Positions 1 to 12,900 of a stretch of 64,000 bases of DNA are shown in pieces. The position numbers and the translations under genes were made by a program. Position 1 is the stretch's first letter. Every line of letters starts with the position of its first letter. The stretch comes from Nepenthes gracilis. Lineage: Eukaryota; Streptophyta; Magnoliopsida; Caryophyllales; Nepenthaceae. Below the pieces are notes generated by a model. It made no database searches. It had not been told where the DNA came from and saw nothing but the letters and a program-made list of their open reading frames with translations. The stretch lies in the NCBI GenBank assembly GCA_033239525.1, contig BSYO01000033.1, positions 12,434,901 through 12,498,900 of the forward strand, given 5' to 3'.

Positions 1-793
1 TGACCATAATACGGTCGGTCTATTATGCCCCCAAGAAAGAGGGATATGTGGGCGAAAATTTTTATAAAAAGCCGAGAATATGGCCACACGGGCTAACACA
101 GTTGATAACTATGACTCAATACATCAAGTTGGATCCATGATCACGAGTTTAATTCTTATTGCTACATGCATGGGCATACTGGGTATACGGTCTTTGCAGG
201 TTAAGGAGTACTGAACTATTTTGGGGCTAAAGTGCGAGTGTCGGATACCAACACATCAAATTTTTATGTTATTTTATTTTACAATACATTCGGTACGATT
301 TCGACACGTTAGATAATTTTATAATTTGAAAAAATTTGAGTTCACAATGTAAAAAAATTATAAAAAATTTGGGCCTTTTAAATCACAGCGCGTTTATATA
401 AACTCACCGACACGTCAAATTCACTTCAACATGTTTGGGACGTGCTGGATAATTCTATAATTTGAAAAAAAAAAAGAAAAAATTAGAGTTTGTTACGTAA
501 ATTAGAGAAAATTTAGGCCTTCATAAGACGTTTGCCACAACTCATTTAAAAAAACCCGTTGCTGGCTTATGTATTGTTTCCTTTTTTTGAAATTTTTCGA
601 ATAATTTACTATAAAGTAGTACTATTCATTATTATGTTCTCTTATATACAAATAAATCATAAATTTTAATTGATATATCCCCAACGTGTTATACTCTTAT
701 TTTTAAAAAAACAATGTGTCAGCATATTGATATCGCGTCGGTCAATATCCATGCTTTATACCCAAAAAGAGAAGAGAGAATATAGCAACATAC
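1..793. other. Intron sequence of BDP1 downstream of exon 13; no gene seen
   Basis: This AT-rich stretch lies 3' of the last BDP1 exon visible in the window, on the gene's minus strand. A GT donor closes exon 13 at 794, so the stretch should be intronic. Two imperfect copies of a roughly 120-base segment follow each other at about 290-410 and 420-530. Both contain a 'ggataattctataatttgaaaa'-like core (shortened here to its idea: a GATAATT-TATAATTTGAAAA block) and end in a 'tttaggcct' or 'tttgggcct' motif, which suggests an old repeat. No coding exon is recognised. Confidence 0.4.
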
Positions 794-936
794 GGTAGAC
801 ATCATGGCAGACTCCTCAAGGCCTTCTTCCTCGCCTGTTACGCCAACTGAATCGTCTTCTTGAGCCCGCCGTTCCTTCTCTTGCTGAGCACTTTGTGCTT
901 GTAGTTTCCGCATAAGTTGCTCCATATGCGAGAGGT
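794..936 (-). CDS. BDP1: BDP1 exon 13 (helical region after SANT)
   Basis: Acceptor tttctgcag, donor ACC|gtatgt, 143 nt, phase 1 to 0. It encodes DLSHMEQLMRKLQAQSAQQE and a charged tail with EEEGLEE. The join AAAG+AC gives RPKDLSHMEQ, matching the usual order after the SANT domain. It is separated from exon 12 by 16.8 kb of nested transposons. Reading on past the donor would stop at 719, but the consensus donor makes a further exon outside the window more likely. Confidence 0.9.
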
Positions 937-3900
937 CTGCAGAAATGAAAAAACAAACCATTATTAAAAGACACCATCAAAAAACAGCTCAATTCTTTCA
1001 TCAACCTTTCTAAAATATTTTAATGAAATGCAAAATGCGGCCCGCTTAAGTATACGGTCCAAGGATTGGAAATTTGGTATCATAGATGTAAATATCAATT
1101 AATATATGTGGTATCGGGGCTACCTGATACCACTATTGTTAAAGGAGCATTGAGCGAGGAAGGGCCCCAATGCTTAGGCGCAAGGTTCAAGCACAGGCTC
1201 GATGGAACAAAGGAACCTATTTATAAAACATGCATATAGGATATTCTTATAATAATTTTTAATTGTTAAAGCTAATAATAAAATAAGAATCACAAAAATA
1301 TTTTGACAATAATCATAAACTCAAAATTCAAAGAACAATAAAAGCACAACTCATCACAAATACCCAAGAATAACAAATTTTTTTAATAGATTTGAAATAT
1401 TGTTCTCAAAATACTCACAGAAAAAACTAATATTTATCATTATTACTAATCAAAAGTTCATATCTTCACGTTCCTTAACTTATAGGCATGCTTGAATTAT
1501 TTTTTTATATTTATGTCTCTTTAAGTTAAAATCTTTATCATTTACAAATTTCAATGGAATAGTACTAGAAGCACATACCGTTCAAGACTCCTGCTATTTC
1601 TCAATCTATAGCATTTTCTAGTCTAATTTACTCCAATCATTTTATCGAAAAAACATTCTCAAATTTAAATTTATTATCCCCATCATGATCTCTATTCATT
1701 CTTCTAATCTGTCACTTATTACTTTTAACAATCACAATTTTACAAATACCAAATTAGAAGTATAGGTAACAATTCTATATAATCCTTTTATTAAAATAAA
1801 TAACAAAATTTTTTTAAAAAATATATTCAAGGCACACGCATTGAGCTTAAAAAAAGTGTGCACCTTAAAGTTTAGACACTCACCGAGAAAGGTTTAAGTA
1901 TTAGGCTTCGAGCCCCAATCTTAGGAGCACCTTTAATAACATTGGCCAATACTGATATTTTTTCTCATATTGCAATAGTATCGCGACATACTATTTCAGC
2001 GATATATTGATTGATATAACCCTATCAACTTGCGATTTTTATTTTTTTATTTCCAATATATTCAGCATCGATACATATTGTCCTATATGTCCAATACTGA
2101 TATGATTGCGACCGATATCAATACCATATGTTTGGCACACGTAAAGATGCAACCAAGGTGCATTTTACAAACACAATTAAACCGAACGACCCGAAAATTC
2201 AGCAATAGATGAAAATTCCTTGTGGCTGGTAAGTTGTGTCAAACAACAGTTCAAAAAATATCTAATTATAACTGGGCCTTCCATTTGTCAATGTAATATG
2301 CTTGATCATGGTAGTTTCCAACTGTCCTAAGAAAGCACAGCCAAGGATGAGTGGAGTAATGAATTAAAATATCAGTATTAAATATATCGAACAACATATA
2401 TCGATATCGAATATATTAAAAGAAAAAAAATTCTCAAAAATCATAAACAGACTGGATCGTATTGACCTATATTTTGAATATTAATGGATATATAATTGAT
2501 ATATAGATATATTGTGGTATTCCCACGATATCAAGAAATATCGACACAGAGGTTCCACTACTAAAACATATTAGCCGATTTTTATATTAGCAAACCTGGC
2601 TTCGGTGGCAGTTAAATCCTATGGTGATATCAAAGTCTGGAAGAAAGTCATCGGTTCCAAAAACATTGCCCTAAGCCTTCCCGAGTGATGTATTATCTTC
2701 CCTGTCTGCTAAGTGAAGTGGAGATGTTCAGTGGTAAATATTCTGTATTTGATCAATAGTATTTTTTTTTTTTTTAAACTTTTTTTTTCTTTTTTGATTT
2801 TTTTTTTTTTTTTGGGGGAGGCGGGGGGACTAAGGAGTGCTACGACAGTAACAGTGAATCTAGCATCAACTAAAGTATACAGGAGAAGAAATAAATGGGG
2901 CATTGTTTGTGTTTCGGAAGACTTCAGTCAATCTTCCATAAACTCAGAAGATCATTATAAAGATCAGGTATCCCATCGGCTGATTATGATACCATAAAAT
3001 ATATAATGATGAGAATAGTAGATTGTGTTACTTACCAAAAAAAAAAAACAAAAACAGAGAGAGAATAGTAGATAGTGGCAACAAAAAAGAAAATGGTATC
3101 AGATCAAGCTATATACATAGTTACGTTAGTTTTAAAAAAGGTATTCTAGATGCTATTTTGATACCCTTACCGATGCTGTGAATCAAGGTATTAAAATAAG
3201 ATGGCATTGGATTTGTTAGCATGGATCGTTACATGCATCTTAGCCAGTTCCTTTTTCAGCACAGTTCAAAAACGTGATCATTATCAATATTTTACGAAAC
3301 TGATATTTTCTGATACTATGATCATATCATGATATGTTTTTCTTTCGACCGATATGGTCCTATCGGTTATGATTTTCAAAAATTTTTTCCATCTAATACA
3401 GATGTGTATTTTATAACATGTCAATACCGATAAGACCGCAATCGATAACAATACAGATACTTTTATCCATGGGACAGGCCCATTTTGGCTACTTTTCTTT
3501 CTTGAGTGCTAAAGATGATTTCATTAAGACGTGCCATAATAAAACATAAAAACAGCACAAATTTTGACCAATATTCTTAAACATGAGGTCATTAGCTGCC
3601 AAGCGAGAGAAGGGGTTAGTCCAAGGTGTATGATTAAATTGAACTATACAGAAATGAAAACCTATTATTCTGCAGAATGGCATTTCATTGAGTAGATTTC
3701 ATTGGATTTTTGGTACCTGATGTGATTTTTCCTAATGGGTATTCAAGAGACCAGGTTAAACGCATAGATGAAAATATTGGCATTAGTAACAGTCACTGTG
3801 ACATCGTTATTGGACATATCGCTTAATACGTATCGATATCGATTATATTGGACAGAAACAATTCTTGAAAATCATAAGCTGACAAAACCGTTTCATACAA

Positions 3901-6900
3901 TATTTTAAATATCAGTCAATGTATCGGTTGTATAGATTAATATGGAAGCATATTGTGATATTGCCGTTATATTGGAAAATATTGTTATTGGGAGACCCAA
4001 TACTGATATATATCCGTCGATATTTTCATCCATGGTTGTAACAGAATGATTGGGTCGGGACAAAACGATGCAATATCACACTCTTTGTATCAGCTTTTCA
4101 GGAGGGCTCTCAAAGTAGGATTAATTTGGTGACCGAAGAGATAGAAGCATGACCTAAGGGCATAGATGCAAATATATATATCTGTATCCATCAACATATA
4201 TCTGTATCGGGACACCCAAATACCGATATTAAATATCACGACAACATTGCGATATGTGATCGCAACAGTGATAAATCACTAATATTCAAAATATCATCGA
4301 TACGGCTTTATTAACTTATGATTTTCAAAAATTATTATCTTTCTGACATATCCTTGCTGATGCGTATTTATGTCCGACACCAAAGTAGCCACAACCGACA
4401 CCAATACTGATATTTTCTTCTATGCTAATAAGGAATAGATTCCATCACCAAAGGCAAGCTATTTCTAATTATCAAGTGACCCTCTTGGCCCTTTTAACTA
4501 CACTCTTTGTAATGTATGACTTTCAAAATTAATGTAATTTAGTTGATAAATTTTCAAGGTCAATTGAAATTTTACGTCAAAAATTAAATTTCGAATTGGA
4601 ATAAGTTAGATAAAGTGGCACCAGACCTATGCCTGACCCATACTCACTGTGTATTTTGAACAATAAGGACGCGCCTAATGGACACTTTTAGGACGCTCAT
4701 GCGTATTTAAGTAGAATTGGTCATGCTTGATGTGACTTAATCGACACACGTGGGCATCCAAGATAAAATGTTAGAGTCTGATGCGCGTTTGATAGACCCT
4801 TATGTGCGATACGGATTATGCCTTAGCACTTGATTTGCACCTAAGTAGCACATATGCGCCGATTTTTTATAAATAGGTCCACTGTCGAGTTTGGGCCATT
4901 TTAGCTAAAATTTTGAAAGAAAAGAGAGAAGAAGAAAAGAGAGAGAAGATGAGAGAGAAATTAAAGAGAAACAATATTTTTTTAGGTAAAAATCAAGTGA
5001 AGGCAAGTGTGTTTATGCCCTTCTTTCTTTGTTGATATTCATTTATGATCTTTTTAAGCATTTATTCTTTCAAATGCAAATGCATGTGTTATTTTCGTGA
5101 TAAATTGATTATACTTTACATACATATGATTTCACTTTCATTTCATGAAACATTTATAAAATATCTGTCTTAAATCTATACGCATTATGTTTAATTGCTG
5201 AATTTCGGCAACAATATTCATACATGTCTTTAAATTATGTTTCATACTCTTACATGTCTTCAATTTATAATTATATCTTATACATGTCTTGAATTTCTAT
5301 ATAATTGTTCATACATATTTTATATTTTAAAGGAATTGATGAAATTATACTAATCATATTGATTTTCTGCAATTTCTGCAACAACAACTTCTGCATGTTC
5401 ATAATTTATACAATATAGTTCCTACATATTCATATTTTATTGCATGTCATATATTTAAAGAAATATAAAAGAAAACTCTACATAAGTGATGGGTCCCGAC
5501 ACTCAAGGCCCAAAGAGTCAAGTCCACGGACCAAGATACTTACAAGGACAATTTGACCCAAGAGGCCCAAATACGATTATTCGCATTTCAGGAGGCCCAA
5601 GAAGCCTAACTTAGCTTAAGAGGTTAAGCTGGCCTTAGAAGCCCGGGGATCTGGGCCAGCGTCCCAAGAAGCCCAAATGACAACAATGGTCCGAGAGACC
5701 AATTTGACCCAAGAGGCCCAAGGACGCCATAAGAGACCAACGTCGCTAACGAAATCCCGAGGACATGGAGCCAAGAATATAACACTAAAATCCCAAGGGC
5801 TTTTAGCAAGCGAAACTCCCAATTAACGTCCGAGAACCTAACTCCATAAGCCCGAGGATTCGGCAAAGACCCAGAAGGCTTTCTAGGTACGAGGACAATC
5901 TATTCATCTCTGACTCATCAAATCAGGGGAAAATGGGGCCCAAGATGATCGAGTACGCCAGCTCAGACGTCTCACTGTTACCAAGGAACACGCATTCTCT
6001 GCAACACGCCACCTCCATAGGAAATCACGGCGCTCAGAGCACGCGCAATCATTACGGGACTAACGGCACCTGACAAGCCGAATCAGCAAAGTTGGTGCCA
6101 GGCCTCCCAGCACACGCCAAATCAGTAGAGTTGGTGGCAGGCCTCTCAGCACACACCAACGCCACGTGTCCCCATTTCAACGGCATATTCCCTCTCTATA
6201 AATACCTCATTCAAACGACAGAAGAAAGGATTCCAACAACTAGCATTTTACATGTACATTGTGAACAGCAATTAAGTGAAAGAAAGAAAGAAAAAGAGAA
6301 AAAGGCACAACGAGAGAAAGTTAGAAAAGAAAAGAGGGAACGAGATCTCTTGCCTTGTAATTCTGTGTGGCAACCAAAAAGTGCCACTGCAATCAGTTGT
6401 ATTCCATTCTAAGGATAGTGGAACCTTTCGGACCCAGCGTCCGTCACCATAGTTTTTCCCCCTTCATTCAAGAAAGGGTTTTCCACGTAAAATCCTCGTG
6501 CATTATGTCCTCCTCCCAATTTCCTTCCTACAACGTTATTCTCGTCGAATTTAGCAATTACTATTGTGTTGCACGATTCCGTCCGTCCGAGGGCTTCGAA
6601 AGAGTGCAAAGAGCGAACTCGGACTCTCGTTGTACGGCGGCCGGAACTTGAGGACGCAACATTGGCGCCGTTTGTAAGAAGCGACTAAAAGTCTGCTTTT
6701 CACATCTTCGCAAAACACACAGAAACACTACGACGACTCCAACTCCAAAGTCCAAAATGGTGAACACAAGGGCATAGGCGAGTGCACCAGTCAGAGAGGT
6801 GGCCTCACACAACGACGGCCCCAACCCCTACGTCGGGGTAAAAAACCACCCTGATCCAGTTGTCAGGGCCTTGGCAGCCAAAATAGAAGGCATGTCCAAG

Positions 6901-9900
6901 GTCTTCGAAACACTCTGTTCCAAGATTGACGAGCGGATGAGAGGAGCCCCTTCCAAGGCCTCCCAGGCCGGGACGTCCCAAAGCGAGGGCAGGGGGAGAG
7001 ATCGCCGAGAGAAACGACTGGCCAGCACGAAAACCCGAGGACCCAAATCACCTCCAGCAGCAAGGCCCCACGTGGGCTAGAGGGCCGTCTGAGTCCTCGG
7101 ATCCGAGAAGAAAGCCCAGAGTGGCGCAACTCCGGGACCCTCCGAAGTCGCCACGACCGCAGTGCTCAAGAGGCAGTCCCGTAGGATGCTCCCCCCAAGG
7201 GACTAGGGCAGCCCCCGAGCGGCGTACGGACCGAGAACCTTATGAGTTGAGGCATTACCTCAACAAGAAGAAGGCAACTGCCCCACTCCGAGTGGAGGAG
7301 AGATTAGAAAAAGGGTGGAACCGAGTTGTCGGTGAAAGCAACGGGGGAGGAGCTAACACGTTCCAGTCCCCGTTCTCAACAGAAATCAGAAAAGGACGCT
7401 CTCCCCAAAGTTCAAGATGCCAAACCTGGAGGTCTATGACGGGAGCGGCACCCGATGGATCATCTCAACCACTTCCAGGATCACTTGAGCCTGCAGGGTT
7501 TGGACGAGACAACCATGTGCTAGTGCTACCCCTTGACCTTAAAGGGGGAAGCAAGGATGTGGTTTTATGGGATGCCGGCGGACTCCATCCGCACTTTCAG
7601 CAACTTGGCAACAGCCTTCCTCTCGCAGTTCGCCTCCAGCAGGAGGGTGGAGAAGCAGCCCTGGCACCTTACCCGGGTCAAGCAATGCGCTAGAGAGAGC
7701 CTGAGGGGATTCTTGGCCCGATTCGTAGCCGAGGCCAGGCAAATTCCGAAATTGACCGACGAGGTAAAGTTAAACACTTTCCTATCGGCCCAGGAGGGAG
7801 GTGCCTTCTTCAAGCACCTCATCTATAAGGGTCCCCAGACCTTTGCGGAGGCCGAGGCTGTGGCCAGAGCGTACATTGCAGTCGGAAAGGGACGAGCACC
7901 CCCATCCAAAGGAGGTGGAAGGAAAGAGGAAGGTCGGAGACTATCAGAGTCCCCAGATAGCGAAGAAGCAGCACAAGACCGAATAGAACGCCCGGAGAGA
8001 GGCGAGGCCTATGCACTTCACGCCACTGAACGACACCCGCATCAACGTGCTGATGTAGATCCAGGACGAAAAGTTCCTGAAGTGGCCCAAGCCGCTAAAG
8101 AACCTGGGAGGTGGGGACCAGAAGCAAAATGCAACTACCACTGCTCCAGAGGCCACAGCACGGAGGATTGGAGGGACGGCAGACGAAGGAGATAGAGGAG
8201 CTGATCAAGAAGGGACACCTCAACCGCTTCCTGCAAAGATCCGGACAAGCTTCCGGAACAGTGGGCGACGGCGAGGTTGAGGACCCCAGAAACAGTGGCT
8301 GCAGGGGTCGTAAACATGATATCGAGCCGGCCGGCTAGAGGGAACGGGTAGGAGCTCACAACAGCTAAGAGGCCGAGGACAGGACTCGGAGACGAAGACG
8401 AAGTTATCTGCTTTAGTAATAAGGACATGGCTCATGTAACTTCCCCTCACTCCGATCCTTTGGTTGTAACTGCAATTGTTTCAGACGGAGCAAATGACTA
8501 CCGGATAAAACGAGTTTTTATTGATAATGGAAGCTCCAAGAACTTGCTCTACCTCGATGCCTATTTCAAATTAGGACTTAAGAAGAGTCAAATGAGAGCG
8601 CCAGAAGGGCCACTCTATAGGCTGGACAATGAGCCAGTACCTGTCCAAGGTATCATCCAATTAGAGGTAACCCTGGGGACGTATCCGAGGATTGTGTCCA
8701 AGGTCCTCACCTTTCTGATCATGGACCTGCCATCGGTCTATAATGCAATACTCGGACGCCCATGCTTGGCCGCATTCGGTGCAGTGACTTCCATCCCGCA
8801 CTTAAAAGTAAAGTTTCCAACCCCGTATAGTGTGGGGAAAGTCCTCGGGGATCAGTCCACGGGACGGATGTGTTACTTAGTACAAACCATGCAAGCAACC
8901 CTTTCACAACCAATGGAAGACCTCGACCTGAGGGACGAGACCACGCTGCAACATGCGCAGCCTGGGGAGCCAACCGTCCAAGTCTCGTTGGATCCTGGGG
9001 ACCCGGAGAAGTGTGTTCATATAGGAAGCTCGCTGCTAGAGTCCGTCTGAGACCAACTCATCAGCTTCCTGCGAGAGAACTCGGATGTGTTCGCCAGGTC
9101 GCCCAGTGACGTGTCGGGAATCTCCTCCGAGGTCATAGTCCACAAACTGGGTATTGATCATCGCCATAAGCCCGTTAGGCAAAAGTGCAGGAATTACTCC
9201 ACAGAAAAGCTAGTGGCCATATGCGAGGAATTCAAGAAACTCCTGGATGCCGAGTTCGTTTAAGAAGTGTAATACCCGGACTGGTTGGCCAACGTGGTCA
9301 TGGTAAAGAAGAGCAGTGGAAAATGGAGGATGTGCGTAGACTTCACCGACCTCAACAAAGCATGCCCTAAGGACAGCTTCCCACTGTTCAGAATTGACCA
9401 GCTTGTAGATTCGACGTCCGGCCACGAGCTCTTAAACTTCATGGACGCGTACTCAGGCTACAATCACATCAGGATGAGTTCCGAGGACGAGGAGCATACA
9501 TTGTTCATGACGGACCAAGGGACGTACTGTTACAAAGTAATGCCCTTTGGTCTCAAGAATACGGGCGCGACTTATCAGCGACTCGTCAACAAAATGTTCC
9601 AGGACCAGATAGGCAGGAACGTGGAAGTCTACGTTGACGACATGCTTGTCAAAAGCAGGGCGAGCGGTGACCATATAAAGGATTTGGTCGAGACCTTCCA
9701 CGTGCTCAGGACCCACCGGATGAAGCTCAATCCGAGCAAGTGCACATTCGGCGTAGCTTCGGGAAAGTTCCTAGGTTATATCGTGTCGCATCGGGGGATC
9801 GAGGCTAACCCAGAAAAAATAAAGGCCATCCTCGACATGCGATTTCCGTGGACGGTGAAGGAGGTCCAGAAGCTTACCGGGCGGGTGGCCGCCCTCTCCC

Positions 9901-12900
9901 GTTTCCTAGCAAAATCGGCCGAGAAGCACCTGCCGTTCTTCAAGGCCCTGAGAGGAACAAAGGCCCGAGATTTTCGATGGAGTGACGACTGTAAAAACGC
10001 ATTCCAAGGGCTCAAAAGCTACCTTTCAAGCCCACCTCTTTTAGCTTCTCCCCAGCTGGGCGAGGAATTATACCTGTATCACTCCGTGTCCGACACGGCC
10101 TTAAGCTCAGCTCTGATATGGGAGCAACACGGGAAACAGCAACCCGTGTATTACGTAAACAAGGCTCTCGCGGACGCCGAGACCAGGTATCCGCTCGCAG
10201 AGAAGATTGCCTTGGCATTGGTTTACTCCGCGCAAAAGCTTAGGCCATATTTCCAGGCGCACAGGATAGTGGTCCTGACCGACCAGCCATTGAAGGCCAT
10301 CTTGCAGAAGCCTAAGATATCCAGACGACTGGTCAAATGGGCCATCGAGTTAACGGAATTCGATATCGAATTCCACCCGAGGCCGGCCTTGAAGGGCAGG
10401 CCCTCGCAGATTTCGTTGTTGAAACAACAGCGCTAGCCAACGGTGATGGAAGCCAACCTGATGCAGGCGAGTTCAGCAAGACATTGACGTGGACCCTGCA
10501 TGTGGACGGCTCCTCGATGAAGGACGGCTGCGGAGCTGGTGTTGTTCTGCGCACGCCTGAGGGGCTGGAGATAAAATATTCACTAACATTGGAGTTCTCG
10601 GCCACTAATAACGTTGCGGAGTATGAAGCCTTGCTGGCTGGGCTACAGTTAGCCAGGGAGTGCTCGGCCAAAAACTTAGTCGTTTACAACGACTCTGAAT
10701 TGGTCGTCAACCAAGTCCGTGGGAACTTCGACGTAGACAGCCCACAGCTCTCCAAGTATCTCTCCAAAGTCAGGAGTGCAACCTTGGACTTCGAGGCAGT
10801 CGAGTTCGTCCACATTCTGAGTGGATAAAACACCAAGGCCGACACGCTGGCAAGAGCAGCGGCTTTGGGAGATCCGGAGCAGTATGCTCAGTGGATGCGT
10901 GAAGTTCTAAACAGATCCAGTGTCGAAGACTTCGAGCCAGAAGTGATGCAAGTGTCTAACGGTAGTACTTGGATGACCCTTACCTAGGGTACCAATCCGA
11001 CGGCATATTGTCTAAGGATTCGAACGAGGCCAAGAAGATAAAGAAGACAGTGGGGTGGTACACGATTATGGACAGCCAGTTGTACTGGCGAGATTTCTCA
11101 ACCCCTTACTTAACGTGCCTCACCCCCGAGGAGGCCAAGTACGCCCTCCAGGAGGTGCACCTTGGGATATGCATGTCCTACATCGGAGGGAAGAACCTGA
11201 CCTTCAAACTCATGAGACAGGGATACTATTGGCCAACGATGAAATACGACGCCATGAACTTTGTGCGCAAATACGAGAACTGCCAACTCCATAGCAACGT
11301 GAGTCATCGCCCCCACACAAACCTCCAGGCACTCCAATCACCGTAGCCGTTCGCCCAGTGGGGGCTCCACATTCTCGGACCGCTCCCGCTTGCGCCTGGA
11401 CAGAGGAAGTTCCTAATCGTAGGGATTGATTATTTTACTAAATGGGTGGAGGCAGTACCACTCGCCAGAATAACAGAACAAAATGCCATTGAGTTCCTCT
11501 AGCAGAATATCGTGTGCAGATTTGGGATTCCGGAATGCATCGTGACCGACAACGAGATGCAGTTCACCGGGAAACGGTTCACTAAGTACTGTGCCAGCCT
11601 GAAGATCAACTTGGTCCACACGTCAGTAGCGTACCCCCAGGCCAACGGGCAAGTGAAGGTCACCAGCCGCACGATCTTGCATGGACTCAAGACTAAGCTG
11701 GAGTGTTCCGAGGGCTCGTCGGTACACAAGCTGCCGTCCGTTCTCTGGTCATACAGGATGACGCCTATGGAACCCACTAGAGAGACCCCCTTTAGCCTTT
11801 GCTACGGGGTTAAAGTTGTCATCCCAATAAAAGTAGGCCTCACAAATCCGCGGGTAGGATGCTTCAGTTCAACCGACAACAGCCAGAGGCTCCGGGAAAA
11901 CCTCGACATGCTCGAGGAAGTCCGCGACCAGGCTAGGCTAAGGGCCGCGGCGTAACCAGCGCGGGTTGCCCGCTATTACAATAAGAAGGTAAAGGCACTC
12001 CAGTTCGAGGTTGGGGATCTGGTGCTGAGAAGCGTGGAGGCCACGGGGAAAAATGCCAGCAGAAACAAACTCTCCCCGAATTGGGAGGGACCATTTTTAG
12101 TCTCTGCTATACTTCGGGGTGGGGCCTACAAGTTGCGCACCCAAGAGGGCAAGTTGATACCCCGAACTTTGAACGTCACGCACCTCAGAAGATATTACCA
12201 ATAACAAACAAATAGCCAGCTATCCAGGTAACCTACCAAACTTAAATTGTCCTTGAGTGAAACGACCCTCTCGCCTCTTATAAAAAGGAAAAAAAAGGGG
12301 GGGGGGAGAGAAAACTCGGTTTCGTCCGAGCGGCCCAAGAGGTTGTATTTCAAAACTCGGTTTCGTCCGAGCGGCCCAAGAGGTAGTATTCAAAACTCAG
12401 ATTTGTCCGAGCGGCCCAAGAGGTCGTATTCAAAACTCAGATTTGTCCGAGCGGCCCAAGAGGTCGTATTTCGAAACTCGGTTTCGTCTGAGCGGCCCAA
12501 GAGGTTGTATTCGAAACTCGGTTTCGTCCAAGCGGCCCAAGAGGTCGTATTTCAAAACTCGGTTTCGTCCGAGAGGCCCAAGAGGTTGTATTTCAAAACT
12601 CAGTTTCGTCTGAGCAGCCCAAGAGGTATTTCAAAACTCGGTTTTGTCCGAGCGGCCGAGGAGGTCGTATATCAAAACTTGTATTTGTCCAAGTGGCCTA
12701 AGAGGTCGCATGACAAAAAACTCAGACGTTAATTGGGCGCAATGCTAACTTGTTTAGCACCATAACAAAAAACACTCCAGAAATCAAGGAGGAATCAAAC
12801 ACTTGAGCTAAAAATAAACGTCCATTTTATTCATGTGTACAACATATGAACAACAAAAAAAAAATAAAAACGGCTAGCTCTCAGAGGGACCCCGCGGAGG

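Noticed and set aside
719..961. ORF continuing past BDP1 exon 13 to a stop at 719
   Set aside because: A consensus donor (ACC|gtatgt) closes the exon, and the residues beyond it do not look like Bdp1.
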